A stretch of DNA of 64,000 bases from Actinosynnema sp. ALI-1.44 (GTDB lineage: Bacteria; Actinomycetota; Actinomycetes; Mycobacteriales; Pseudonocardiaceae), in the NCBI RefSeq assembly GCF_001984155.1, contig NZ_MTQO01000050.1, positions 496,001 to 560,000 on the forward strand, read 5' to 3'. The translations under genes and the position numbers were made by a program. This document shows, one piece after another, positions 45,376 to 52,617 of this stretch (its first letter is position 1; each line of letters opens with the position of its first letter). The notes below the pieces were generated by a model. That model ran no database searches, was not told the DNA's origin, and saw nothing but the letters and a program-made list of their open reading frames with translations.

Positions 45376-45930
45376 ATGGCGCGTAGATCGGATGTGACCC
45401 GGCAGGCGATCCTCGAAGCGGCCCGCGAGCGGTTCGCCTCGGACGGGTACGAACGGACCACCATCCGTGCGATCGCGGCGGACGCGGGGATCGACCCGGC
45501 GATGGTGATGCGCTACTACGGCAACAAGGAGAACCTGTTCTCGGTCGCGGCGGATCTGGACTTGCGGGTGCCGGATCTGACCGAGGTGCCCCGAGCCGAC
45601 ATCGGTGCCGTGCTGGCGCGGCACGTGATGACGCGGTGGGAGGGCGACGAGACGCTCATGGCGCTGCTTCGGGCGGGGGTGACCAACCCGGCTATCGCGG
45701 AGCGGATGCGCTCGATCTTCGCGGCTCAGTTGGGGCCGGTCGTGGTCACGGTCGCTCCGGGGCAGGTGGAGACCCGCGCCGGTCTGGTGTCGACGCAGGT
45801 GCTCGGGTTCACGCTGTGCCGGTACATCCTGAAGTTCCCGCCGGTGGTCGCGATGAGCGTGGAGGACGTGGTCCGTTGGCTGGGGCCGACTTTGCAGCGT
45901 TATCTGACTGAGCCGGAAGTGTTGGCGTAA
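45376..45930 (+). CDS. TetR-family regulator
   Basis: 184 residues from the ATG at 45376. An N-terminal TetR helix-turn-helix (AILEAARERFASDGYERTTI, then the DPAMVMRYYGNKENLF recognition region) is followed by a helical ligand domain. It lies 87 nt from the divergent FAD monooxygenase start with shared operators between, so it most likely controls that gene and itself. The inducer may be the monooxygenase substrate. Confidence 0.88.
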   Translation: MARRSDVTRQAILEAARERFASDGYERTTIRAIAADAGIDPAMVMRYYGNKENLFSVAADLDLRVPDLTEVPRADIGAVLARHVMTRWEGDETLMALLRAGVTNPAIAERMRSIFAAQLGPVVVTVAPGQVETRAGLVSTQVLGFTLCRYILKFPPVVAMSVEDVVRWLGPTLQRYLTEPEVLA

Positions 45931-45971
45931 CTGGTCCGACCACTTTGCGGTTCGAATTCCCCTGCTCGTCG

Positions 45972-46577
45972 TCAGGTGCGTTCGCCCGCCGTGGCTTGCT
46001 TGTTCACTGCGGTCCAGCCGGTGTCGAGGAGGGTGAAGATCCGGTCCAGTGCGGACTCGGCGTCGGCTCGTCCTCGGACCAGGGCGATGGCTTCGAGGGC
46101 GAAGTGGGCCAGCGCCTGGCAGGCGGGGTCGTTCTCGGGCAGGCCGCTGTCCACGGCTATCGCTGCGGCCAGGGCGTTCTCGTGGCGCAGCCACATGCGG
46201 CGGAAGTGCTCGCGCAGGGCCGGGGTGGTGTCGATCAGGCGGAGGAAGTCGGACAGGCGGGGGTCGGTGCGGACCTGTCGGGAGCGCTCGTCGCGGAGCA
46301 GTTGGCGCAGCGCTTGGGGGATGGACTGGCCGGTGGGGCGTTCGCGGACAGCGGCAACGAGTGCGGCTTCGCGATCGGTGTCCTGGTCGAAGACCAGTGC
46401 TTCCTTGCCCTCGGGGAAGTGTTTGAACAGGGTGGCCACCGAGACGTCAGCGGTGTCGGCGATCTCCCGCACGCCGACCGCGTCGTAGCCGCGCTCCAGG
46501 AACAACTCCAGTGCCGCGTCTGCCAGGGCTTGGCGGGTGGCGGCCTTCTTGCGCTCACGGCGTCCGGGCTCGGTCAC
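45972..46577 (-). CDS. TetR/AcrR-family regulator
   Basis: 201 residues. A basic N-terminus precedes the helix-turn-helix (LFLERGYDAVGVREIADTAD, then VATLFKHFPEGKEAL), followed by a C-terminal domain with the LRLIDTTPALREHF segment common in actinobacterial AcrR-like repressors. It is divergent from a TetX-like monooxygenase with a large inverted repeat in the shared 121-base gap, so it is its likely repressor. Confidence 0.88.
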   Translation of the reverse strand: MTEPGRRERKKAATRQALADAALELFLERGYDAVGVREIADTADVSVATLFKHFPEGKEALVFDQDTDREAALVAAVRERPTGQSIPQALRQLLRDERSRQVRTDPRLSDFLRLIDTTPALREHFRRMWLRHENALAAAIAVDSGLPENDPACQALAHFALEAIALVRGRADAESALDRIFTLLDTGWTAVNKQATAGERT

Positions 46578-46597
46578 GCCCTCACCTTAGCGCGTGT

Positions 46598-46646
46598 GTG
46601 AAACAGATCAAAAGATAGAACGGTTCGACTTTTTGATCGGTTTCAC
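46598..46646. promoter_or_regulatory. Large inverted-repeat operator, TetX-like gene promoter
   Basis: Arms GTGAAACAGATCAAAA (46598-46613) and TTTTGATCGGTTTCAC (46631-46646) match at 15 of 16 positions around a 17-nt centre. A possible rightward promoter has TTCGAC (46624-46629) and TATCGT (46648-46653) at 18 nt, so a bound repressor would cover it. The gap is flanked by the TetR gene and the TetX-like gene. Confidence 0.65.
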
Positions 46647-46698
46647 CTATCGTGGAGAGGGTCAGGCAGTAGCACCAGGTGAGGAAAGGACCAGTCCC

Positions 46699-47904
46699 AT
46701 GACGACCACATCTCGCATCGCCATCGTCGGCGGTGGTCCCGCCGGTTTGATGTGCGCCCGTGTCCTGCAGGGGCACGGCATCCAGCCGGTGGTGTACGAC
46801 GCCGACGCCACTGTGGACTCCCGGGACCCGGGAGGAACGCTCGACATGCACGCCGACGCCGGCCAGATCGCGTTGGAGGACGCAGGGCTGATGGACGCCT
46901 TCCGGGCATTGGCCCGGGTCGAGGGCCAGGCCAAGGCCCGCAGGGACCACCACGGCACTGTCCTCGCCGAATTCACTCCCGCCGAGGACGATGACGCGGC
47001 TCCCGAGATCGACCGCGGCCAACTGCGGACCATGCTCTACGAGAGCCTGAAGCCCGGCACGGTCCGCTGGGGGCACAAACTCGTCCACGTCACCCCGCTC
47101 GAGGGCGGGGCGCACCGACTGGAGTTCGCCAACGGCGTCAGCGTGGAAGCTGACCTCGTCATCGGCGCCGACGGCGCCTGGTCGCAGGTTCGTCGGCTGC
47201 TCACCGACGCGGAGCCGCAGTACCTCGGCGTCCAGTTCCTCGACGCCCGATTCGACGACGTGGACACCCGGCACCCGGAGGTCGCCGCGATCGTCGGCGA
47301 CGGCCACATGTTCTCCACCGACGGCGACGGCCGAGCCGTGATCGTCCAACGAAACAGCAACGGTGTGGTCCGTGGCTACGTGGCTTTCCGCGCCGAACTC
47401 GACTGGCCCGTCACGGCGGGGGTCGACGTCACCGACCCCGAGGCCGTCCGGTCCTACCTGTTGCAGGAGTTCAGCGAATGGTCCCCGGTCATGCGCCCGC
47501 TGATCGCCGACAACGACGGCGACTACGTGCAGCGCAGCTTCTGGGCGCTCCCCGCTCCGCTGACCTGGGACCACGTCCCCGGCGTCACCCTGATTGGCGA
47601 CGCCGCACACCTGATGGCGCCTTTCGGTGGCCACGGCACCAACCTCGCGATGCTCGACGGCGCGGAACTCGCACACGCCATCGCGAAGGAGAGCAATCTC
47701 GACGAGGCGGTCACCCGCTACGAGGCAGCGATGTTCCCGCGATCCGGGGAACTGGCCGTGAGCGCGAACACCGCCCTCCAACGATTCTTCGCCAAAACCT
47801 CCCCGGACGCACCACACCTGCCCCCCGACCACGCCCGCGAACACGAGAACTACCAGGCCAAAGCAGCGGAATACCGCCGCAGGCAAGCCGAAACCACCCA
47901 CTAG
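46699..47904 (+). CDS. TetX-like FAD-dependent monooxygenase
   Basis: 401 residues from the ATG at 46699, with an AGGAAAGGA site. FAD motifs: VGGGPAGLMCARVL near the start and LIGDAAHLMAPFGGHGTNLA late. Segments GGTLDMHADAGQIALEDAGL, PEIDRGQLRTMLYESL and LLQEFSEW align closely by eye with TetX tetracycline destructases. Family members hydroxylate tetracyclines or other polycyclic and aromatic substrates. Whether this one acts on an antibiotic cannot be told from sequence. Probably repressed by the divergent TetR protein. Confidence 0.85.
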   Translation: MTTTSRIAIVGGGPAGLMCARVLQGHGIQPVVYDADATVDSRDPGGTLDMHADAGQIALEDAGLMDAFRALARVEGQAKARRDHHGTVLAEFTPAEDDDAAPEIDRGQLRTMLYESLKPGTVRWGHKLVHVTPLEGGAHRLEFANGVSVEADLVIGADGAWSQVRRLLTDAEPQYLGVQFLDARFDDVDTRHPEVAAIVGDGHMFSTDGDGRAVIVQRNSNGVVRGYVAFRAELDWPVTAGVDVTDPEAVRSYLLQEFSEWSPVMRPLIADNDGDYVQRSFWALPAPLTWDHVPGVTLIGDAAHLMAPFGGHGTNLAMLDGAELAHAIAKESNLDEAVTRYEAAMFPRSGELAVSANTALQRFFAKTSPDAPHLPPDHAREHENYQAKAAEYRRRQAETTH

Positions 47905-47926
47905 AAAACCCACAGAAAGCCCACCA

Positions 47927-47950
47927 GACCAAAGGACCAAAGGACCAAAG
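47927..47950. repeat. Three tandem copies of GACCAAAG
   Basis: An 8-base unit GACCAAAG repeats exactly three times just after the TetX-like gene and before the recombinase remnant. It may be slippage or a scar; no function is evident. Confidence 0.7.
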
Positions 47951-48067
47951 CAATGCTGGTCGAAGACCAACGCAACCAGCGCTGGGTCGAAAGGAGCTCG
48001 CACCGTGGGGGGTTTGGGTTGGTAACAACACTTCCGCAAAGATGTTTACGCAGGTAGCGTCGTTGTT

Positions 48068-49011
48068 ATGGATATCACGGGCTTGCGGGCGGTGCTCGCG
48101 GTGCGGTTGTCCAACCTGACGGATGAGACGACCTCACCGGCGCGTCAGAAGGCGATCACGTCGGGCCATGCTGACCGGCCGGTGGTGGCCGTCGTGGAGG
48201 ACTTGGACGTGTCCGCGTCTATGGTCGGGCCGTTCGACCGGCCGGAGTTGGGGCAGTGGCTGCGTGAGCCGAAGTCCCACGATTATGACGCGTTGGTGTT
48301 CTGGCGGGCGGACCGGGCGATTCGGTCGATGACGGACATGTTCGCGTTGACGGCGTGGGGCATGCGAACCGTAAGGTGATCGTGTTCGTGGTTGGGCCGT
48401 TCGGTGGGGACCCGTTGACCCTCGATTTGCGGCACGAGAAGTTGGACCCGCACGTCAACCTGATCTTGGCGATCATCGCGTTCGCGGCCGAAGTGGAGTC
48501 TCAGACGACGAGGGAGCGGGTAAATGGGGCGCGTGCGTTGCTGCTGCCCACTGATCGGTGGGTGGGTGGCGCCCCGGGATACGGGTATCGGATCGTGAAA
48601 CATCCGGTGAAGGGCAAGACGATCCAGTCGGACGAGTACGCGGCGGGGGTGATTCGGGAGATTGCGGGTCGGTTGTGTGAGGGTGAGTCGGTGACCGGCA
48701 TCGTGCAGAGCCTGAACAAGCGTGGCGAGTTGACCTATCGGGATCACCTGCGTGTGCTGGAGGAGGAGTGGGAAGCGGCTGACCAGGAAGGCCGACGTCA
48801 ACTCATGCTCAATGCCGGTATGACGCTGCGCATCGTGAGCAAGACACAGTTCACGCTCACCATTCCCGCGTCCACGATGAGTGCGGGTTTCCCAGGGTGG
48901 GAGCCCCACTTGTCCCCGGCGGACGTGACCTACATCGCTGGGGACAGTGGGGCGACGGTAGATGTCGAGTTCACCGACGACGAACCGGATGCACCCGCTG
49001 AGGCTATGTGA
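48068..49011 (+). pseudogene. Large serine recombinase, frameshifted and internally deleted
   Basis: The first frame (48068-48379) reads a resolvase N-terminus: AVLAVRLS with the catalytic Ser15, then EDLDVSAS and FDRPELG, and ends FALTAWGMRTVR with a stop. The frame continues at about 48360 in another register (ANRKVIVFVVGPFGG, then AFAAEVESQTTRERVNGA and APGYGYRI). After ESVTGIVQSLNKRGE it jumps straight to LTYRDHLRVLEEEWEAAD, which belongs near the C-terminus of such proteins. The recombinase DNA-binding and zinc-ribbon regions are therefore missing. About 320 codons remain where about 500 are usual. A dead integrase of a lost element. Confidence 0.85.
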
Positions 49012-49441
49012 CTGTAACCCGAGACACCTTGCCGTTGAGTCCATTGTTGCGAACGTACACGACCGTCACATACTCATCATCAACATCTTTCTCGAAGTGG
49101 TCGATGATGATCGTCCCTGTGAATTTCTTGACATAGATGATGGCATAATCGTCCCTTTTGTCCTTCGAGGGGCTGTCGAAGACGGTGATTCGCGCACCGG
49201 GTCGCACGAAAATTAGCTTCGCCGATCTCGCCTCATCATTTTGATGTGGTGCGAAATCTTGCCCAGGTTCATCGGAAGTCGCATGGACGATGTTCTGCGT
49301 GGCGCCGTTTCCTTCGTAGAATATGATTTCGCCGTCCTGTCGTGGAGTGGCTCCTGCGGAGGCGCCTGTTACCAGCCCGCTCACCATTACCGCCGCCGTA
49401 GTCGCGGCGGCAACCACCACAGCGAAACCTCTGCGATTCAT
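49004..49441 (-). CDS. Small secreted protein, possibly beta/gamma-crystallin-like
   Basis: 145 residues from the ATG at 49441. A clear signal peptide (MNRRGFAVVV then a hydrophobic core and ASAGA) precedes a mature domain of about 115 residues rich in Asp, Tyr and Val: IIFYEGNGATQN, NDEARSAKLI, ARITVFDSP, and a final NNGLNGKVSRV. The arrangement recalls actinomycete beta/gamma-crystallin-type secreted proteins, but I am not certain. Codon use is less GC-biased than neighbours, suggesting acquisition. It overlaps the recombinase remnant's 3' end by 8 bases. Confidence 0.65.
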   Translation of the reverse strand: MNRRGFAVVVAAATTAAVMVSGLVTGASAGATPRQDGEIIFYEGNGATQNIVHATSDEPGQDFAPHQNDEARSAKLIFVRPGARITVFDSPSKDKRDDYAIIYVKKFTGTIIIDHFEKDVDDEYVTVVYVRNNGLNGKVSRVTVT

Positions 49442-49798
49442 CGGCTCTCCCGTTCTCGTGCCGGAGGCCCCCTTGAGGGGGTGCCGGTCGTGAATCATCC
49501 CTAACTCTTGCCACTCCGTCCCGCAATCACGGAGCCCGAACTAGCTTGACCCACGAACCGTTACCGCTGACAGTGCGCGGCCAACACTGCACTCCAACGA
49601 GATCAGCGCATGCACAGTCAGCGACATTGATGGGCACGCGCACCCCGCCAATCGGGGGACAGTTACGCCCGTGCTGGGCATACGTAACAAATGTCAACAC
49701 GAGATGGCACGGAGTGACCGGCTTCTCTACGGGATGTCACGCGCCACAGAGAAATGCGCTCCGCGGACGTCGCGGAGGGCATTAAGCACAGGGGATGC
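49442..49798. other. Intergenic region, no gene seen
   Basis: About 350 bases of lower GC content between the secreted protein and the small ORF near rnpB. It must contain the promoter of the secreted protein on the minus strand. No open frame with plausible start and codon use was found. Confidence 0.5.
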
Positions 49799-49897
49799 CT
49801 ACGGCGGGGCGTACCGGTTTCCTCGATAGGTGAACGCGCCGTTGGCGGCGAGCCGGACGGGGCGGGCGGTCACCGTGGCACCGTCGATTTCCAGCAC
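49799..49897 (-). CDS. Possible 32-residue small protein
   Basis: GTG at 49897 preceded by GGGGG at 5 nt; a TTG at 49909 could extend it. It encodes a short peptide beginning VLEIDGATVTARPVRL and ending GNRYAPP, with strongly GC3-biased codons and three apparent beta strands. The pattern resembles the small beta-barrel tail of some transposases, so it may be a stand-alone small protein or a gene fragment. It lies directly downstream of rnpB. Confidence 0.35.
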   Translation of the reverse strand: MLEIDGATVTARPVRLAANGAFTYRGNRYAPP

Positions 49898-49971
49898 GTC
49901 GGCCCCCAATTACTGCGGCCGACCCGGCGAGGTTGCGGTAGCAACCGAGCAGGGTCGGCCTGAGGGCGCGG

Positions 49972-50360
49972 ACGAGCCGACGTATAAGCCGGATTCTGTA
50001 CCTGGGCTGGTGGGCCCAGGTGGCGGCCATCCATCTAGGCCTGCCGTTGCCGACAGGCTCGTGCGGCCTACCCGCAGGCTTGGGCGGGCAGCCCTTGTCG
50101 CCTGCGCAGGCGCCCGGGGGCGCCCTCTTGGCCTTGCTCCGGGTGGGGTTTACCTAGCCACCCCGGTCACCCGGGGTGCTGGTGGTCTCTTACACCACCG
50201 TTTCACCCTTACCTCGGCCTTGCGGCCAAGGCGGTCTGCTTTCTGTGGCACTGTCCCGCGAGTCGCCTCGGGTTGCCGTTAGCAACCACCCTGCCCTGTG
50301 GAGTCCGGACTTTCCTCGACGTGCTCTCGCTCGCCGCGGCCGCCCTGCCGACTCGTCCTC
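49972..50360 (-). ncRNA. rnpB: RNase P RNA (type A)
   Basis: Read on the minus strand, the sequence shows the universal RNase P cores: GAGGAAAGTCCGGACTCC near the 5' end, then GCAGACCGCC, AAGGGTGAAACGGTGG (with the CR-II/III elements ACAGAAAGC and TAAGAGACCACC), and CAGAATCCGGCTTATACG at the 3' end. GACGAG near the 5' end pairs with CTCGTC at the 3' end as helix P1. Role: catalytic RNA that trims tRNA 5' leaders. A TACCCT at 50370-50365 is placed correctly for its -10. Ends are approximate. Confidence 0.95.
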
Positions 50361-50451
50361 GGACAGGGTATCTCACGGTTCGGGACTGGTTGCCGGTGTG
50401 TTGTCCACGCGGCTTTACTCGGCGGCGTCAGACGGTCACCGACCGGGAGCG

Positions 50452-50640
50452 ATGATGTCCACAAGCGACGAACCGATCAAGTTCGCCTACTGGGTCCCCA
50501 ATGTCAGCGGCGGCCTGGTGCCCAGTGATATCGAGCAGCGGACTGACTGGGGTCACGACCACAACCGCGAGCTTGCTGTTCTCGCCGAGAACAACGGGTT
50601 CGAGTACGCGCTGGCGGACCGCACTCCTGTCGGGGTGTGA
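50452..50640 (+). pseudogene. sfnG: SfnG (FMNH2-dependent sulfone monooxygenase) stub
   Basis: 62 codons encode only the N-terminus of an SfnG-type luciferase-like monooxygenase: IKFAYWVPNVSGGLV, then SDIEQRTDWGHDHNRELA and NGFEYAL. The protein then changes to ADRTPVGV and stops. Intact SfnG has over 350 residues. The break falls just before an FMN reductase gene that would normally follow a full sfnG, so an internal deletion removed most of the gene. Confidence 0.8.
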
Positions 50641-50646
50641 CCGGCC

Positions 50647-51183
50647 ATGGCCACGATCCTGATCGTGTCGGGCAGTCCGTCGCCGGACGCGCCGACCGCC
50701 GTGCTGCTCAGGCACGTTTCCGTCGTGCTCAACAGCCTCGGGCACGAGGTGCACCAGTTGTCGGTGCGTGACCTGCCGACGATCGCCCTGCTCAGCGCGG
50801 ACCTGCTCGACCCGGCCATCCGCAACGCGATGGACCTGGTCGATCGAGCCGACGGCGTGGTGGTCGCCAGCCCGGTGTACCGCGCGGCGTACAGCGGTTT
50901 GGTGCAGTCATTGTTGAACCTGCTCGACAGAACAGCGTTGACGGGCAAGGTTGTGTTGCCGTTGGCCAACGGCGGCAGTCAGGGGCATCTCGTCGCGATC
51001 GACTACGCGTTGCGGCCCTTGCTGATCGCGCGTGGCGCCACCGACGTGGTACCTGGGCGTTTCGTACTGGACGCGGAGATCGACGACGCGGTTTCCCCCG
51101 CGGCGTCGACTGAACTCGACCTCGCTGTGCGGCGGTTCGCCCACGCTGTCGCCGAACGCCCAGGGCTCGCTACGGCTTCATGA
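50647..51183 (+). CDS. NADPH-dependent FMN reductase (SsuE/MsuE type)
   Basis: 178 residues. The flavodoxin-like fold begins ILIVSGSPSPDAPT; the diagnostic SPVYRAAYSGLVQSLLNLLD and VVLPLANGGSQGHLVAIDYAL stretches match SsuE/MsuE reductases. Known role: supplies FMNH2 to two-component desulfonating monooxygenases. Its natural partner SfnG is truncated just upstream, so it may serve another monooxygenase or be on the way to loss. The 3' end overlaps the convergent gene by 14 bases. Confidence 0.9.
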   Translation: MATILIVSGSPSPDAPTAVLLRHVSVVLNSLGHEVHQLSVRDLPTIALLSADLLDPAIRNAMDLVDRADGVVVASPVYRAAYSGLVQSLLNLLDRTALTGKVVLPLANGGSQGHLVAIDYALRPLLIARGATDVVPGRFVLDAEIDDAVSPAASTELDLAVRRFAHAVAERPGLATAS

Positions 51184-51904
51184 GGTCGACGAACGCGGCG
51201 AGCGACTCCTCGAACGGCGCCGCGTCGGAGTACCACTTCGTCTCGTGTTCCAGCACGACCGGGCCGGTGAAACCCGCGGCGGCGGCGAGGGTCTCGCTGA
51301 TCGGGACCGTGCCGGTGCCCGGCACCATCGGCCTGCGGTCGGTGGCCGACGCGGCGTCCTTGAGCTGCAGTTCGCCGAGCCACGGCACCAGCGCCTCGGC
51401 GGCTTCCGCCGGGGTTTCGCCCGCGCGCCACGTGTGCATGGCGTCCCAGATCGCGCCGACGCCGCTCGCGCCCGACTGAGCCAGCACGGCGGCGATCTCC
51501 GTGCCGCGCAACAGCAGGTCGTGCGTTTCGACGAGCAGGGTGACGCCTTCGGCGATCTCGGCAGCGCGGGCGAGCCGTTCCGCGGCCAGTCCGACCGACG
51601 TGCCGGGTGAGCGGCCGGGGAAGATCCGGATCGCGGGCGCGCCGAGGTCGTGCGCCAGGTCGACGTGGTCGGCGAGGATCGAGATGTCGTCGTCGCACAG
51701 CCGGTAGTACGACGCGAGCGCGGTGATCCCCAGTCCGTCCAGCGCCTGGACGGCAGCGTCGCGCTCGGCCTTGGACAACCCCACGTGCACGGGCTCATCG
51801 GCGGCACACCGCAACTCGACCAGCTCGATGCCGTACTTGCGTGCCAGCGCGGTGACGTCACGCAACGGCAGGCCAGGGCATCCGAGCGTCGAGAAACCAA
51901 GCAT
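51170..51904 (-). CDS. Sugar phosphate isomerase/epimerase-type TIM barrel protein
   Basis: 244 residues from the ATG at 51904. It is of the xylose isomerase-like TIM-barrel/AP endonuclease 2 family: FSTLGCPGLPLRDV start, VELRCAADEP, LLVETHDLLL (metal-ligand Glu and His region), WDAMHTWRAGE and VVLEHETKW with the conserved Glu. Members isomerise or epimerise sugars, keto-sugars or inositols; the substrate is unknown. It follows the broken HxlR gene by 6 bases in the same direction. Confidence 0.82.
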   Translation of the reverse strand: MLGFSTLGCPGLPLRDVTALARKYGIELVELRCAADEPVHVGLSKAERDAAVQALDGLGITALASYYRLCDDDISILADHVDLAHDLGAPAIRIFPGRSPGTSVGLAAERLARAAEIAEGVTLLVETHDLLLRGTEIAAVLAQSGASGVGAIWDAMHTWRAGETPAEAAEALVPWLGELQLKDAASATDRRPMVPGTGTVPISETLAAAAGFTGPVVLEHETKWYSDAAPFEESLAAFVDLMKP

Positions 51905-51909
51905 GCCGC

Positions 51910-52230
51910 CTACCTTACGACCGAGACCTCCTGGCCGTACTCGTGCGCCCACTTGCCCATCGCCTCGATCGGTCCGAGCATGCTCCGGCCGAGGCCGGTG
52001 AGTTCGTACCCCGCCGCACCAGCCCGTACTCCGTCAGCCGCCGCAGCGTCTCGGTGAGCACTTTGGCGCTGATACCGCCGATCGCCCCGCGCAGTTCGGA
52101 GTGTCGCAGCGGCCCGTCCTTCAGCGCCCAGATCACCACCGCGTTCCACGTGTTGGGCACGAGGTCGAACGCGAGCCTGGCCTGCTCGCGGTCATGGCGG
52201 ACGGCGTGGCAGACGTCCTCGATGCCGTCG
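51910..52230 (-). pseudogene. HxlR-family regulator, frameshifted and truncated
   Basis: The first register reads ARLAFDLVPNTWNAVVIWAL, then LKDGPLRHSELRGAIGGISA and TETLRRLTEYGLVRRG, a typical HxlR winged helix. It then loses frame at about 52015. The other register supplies the C-terminus YELTGLGRSMLGPIEAMGKW. The usual short segment (VPPRVEY type) at the junction is missing, which argues for a real deletion, not a read error. No start codon is found at the 5' end, which abuts a reductase fragment on the other strand. Confidence 0.75.
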
Positions 52231-52235
52231 ACGCG

Positions 52236-52591
52236 GCGGCAAGGTGCTGATCGACTGCACGAACTGCATCGTCCAGGGGGAGTGGACGCTGGGGACCACG
52301 CCGTCGATGGCCGAACGCGTGGCCGAGCTGGCACCGGCCGCGCACGTGGTCAAGGCGTTCAACCTCTGCGACGAGTCCGTGTGGAAGCGGGACGACCCGG
52401 CCAAGCTCGTACCGATGTGCGGCGACGACCCCGCGGCGCTCGAAACGGTGTCCGGGCTGGTCGAGGACATCGGCTGCACTCCGGCCGACGCCGGGCCGCT
52501 GAGCCGCTCGGTGATCCTCGAGGCCACCACCGCGTTCGTGGTCGGGTTGGCCGTCGGCGGCTTCGACCCCAGGGAGGCCATTGACATGTGA
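52236..52591 (+). pseudogene. F420/NADP-type reductase, N-terminus missing
   Basis: About 117 codons read from KVLIDCTNCIV through AAHVVKAFNLCDE to GLAVGGFDPREAIDM. This is the C-terminal part of an NADP-binding reductase resembling the F420-dependent NADP oxidoreductase family (inner strand LIDCTN followed by the VKAFN segment). The Rossmann GxGxxG N-terminus is absent; the frame abuts the headless HxlR gene. The 3' end contains the promoter of the next gene. Confidence 0.65.
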
Positions 52592-52610
52592 CCAAAAGGT
52601 CACATATGGT
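52581..52610 (+). promoter_or_regulatory. Promoter with embedded ArsR-type operator
   Basis: TTGACA (52581-52586) and TATGGT (52605-52610) are separated by 18 nt. The spacer and flanks hold a perfect inverted repeat ATGTGACC-AAAA-GGTCACAT (52586-52605). The -10 ends 7 nt before the GTG at 52618, so the transcript probably begins at or next to the start codon. A repressor bound to the repeat would block polymerase directly. Confidence 0.75.
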
Positions 52611-52617
52611 CTCTCCT

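Noticed and set aside
45931-45971. GGTTCGAATTCC resembling a tRNA T-loop between the two TetR genes
   Set aside because: The flanking bases do not pair as a T-stem and no anticodon or D arm precedes it.
49972-50360. Open frames over rnpB on both strands
   Set aside because: The RNase P RNA core motifs explain the sequence; the frames are incidental.
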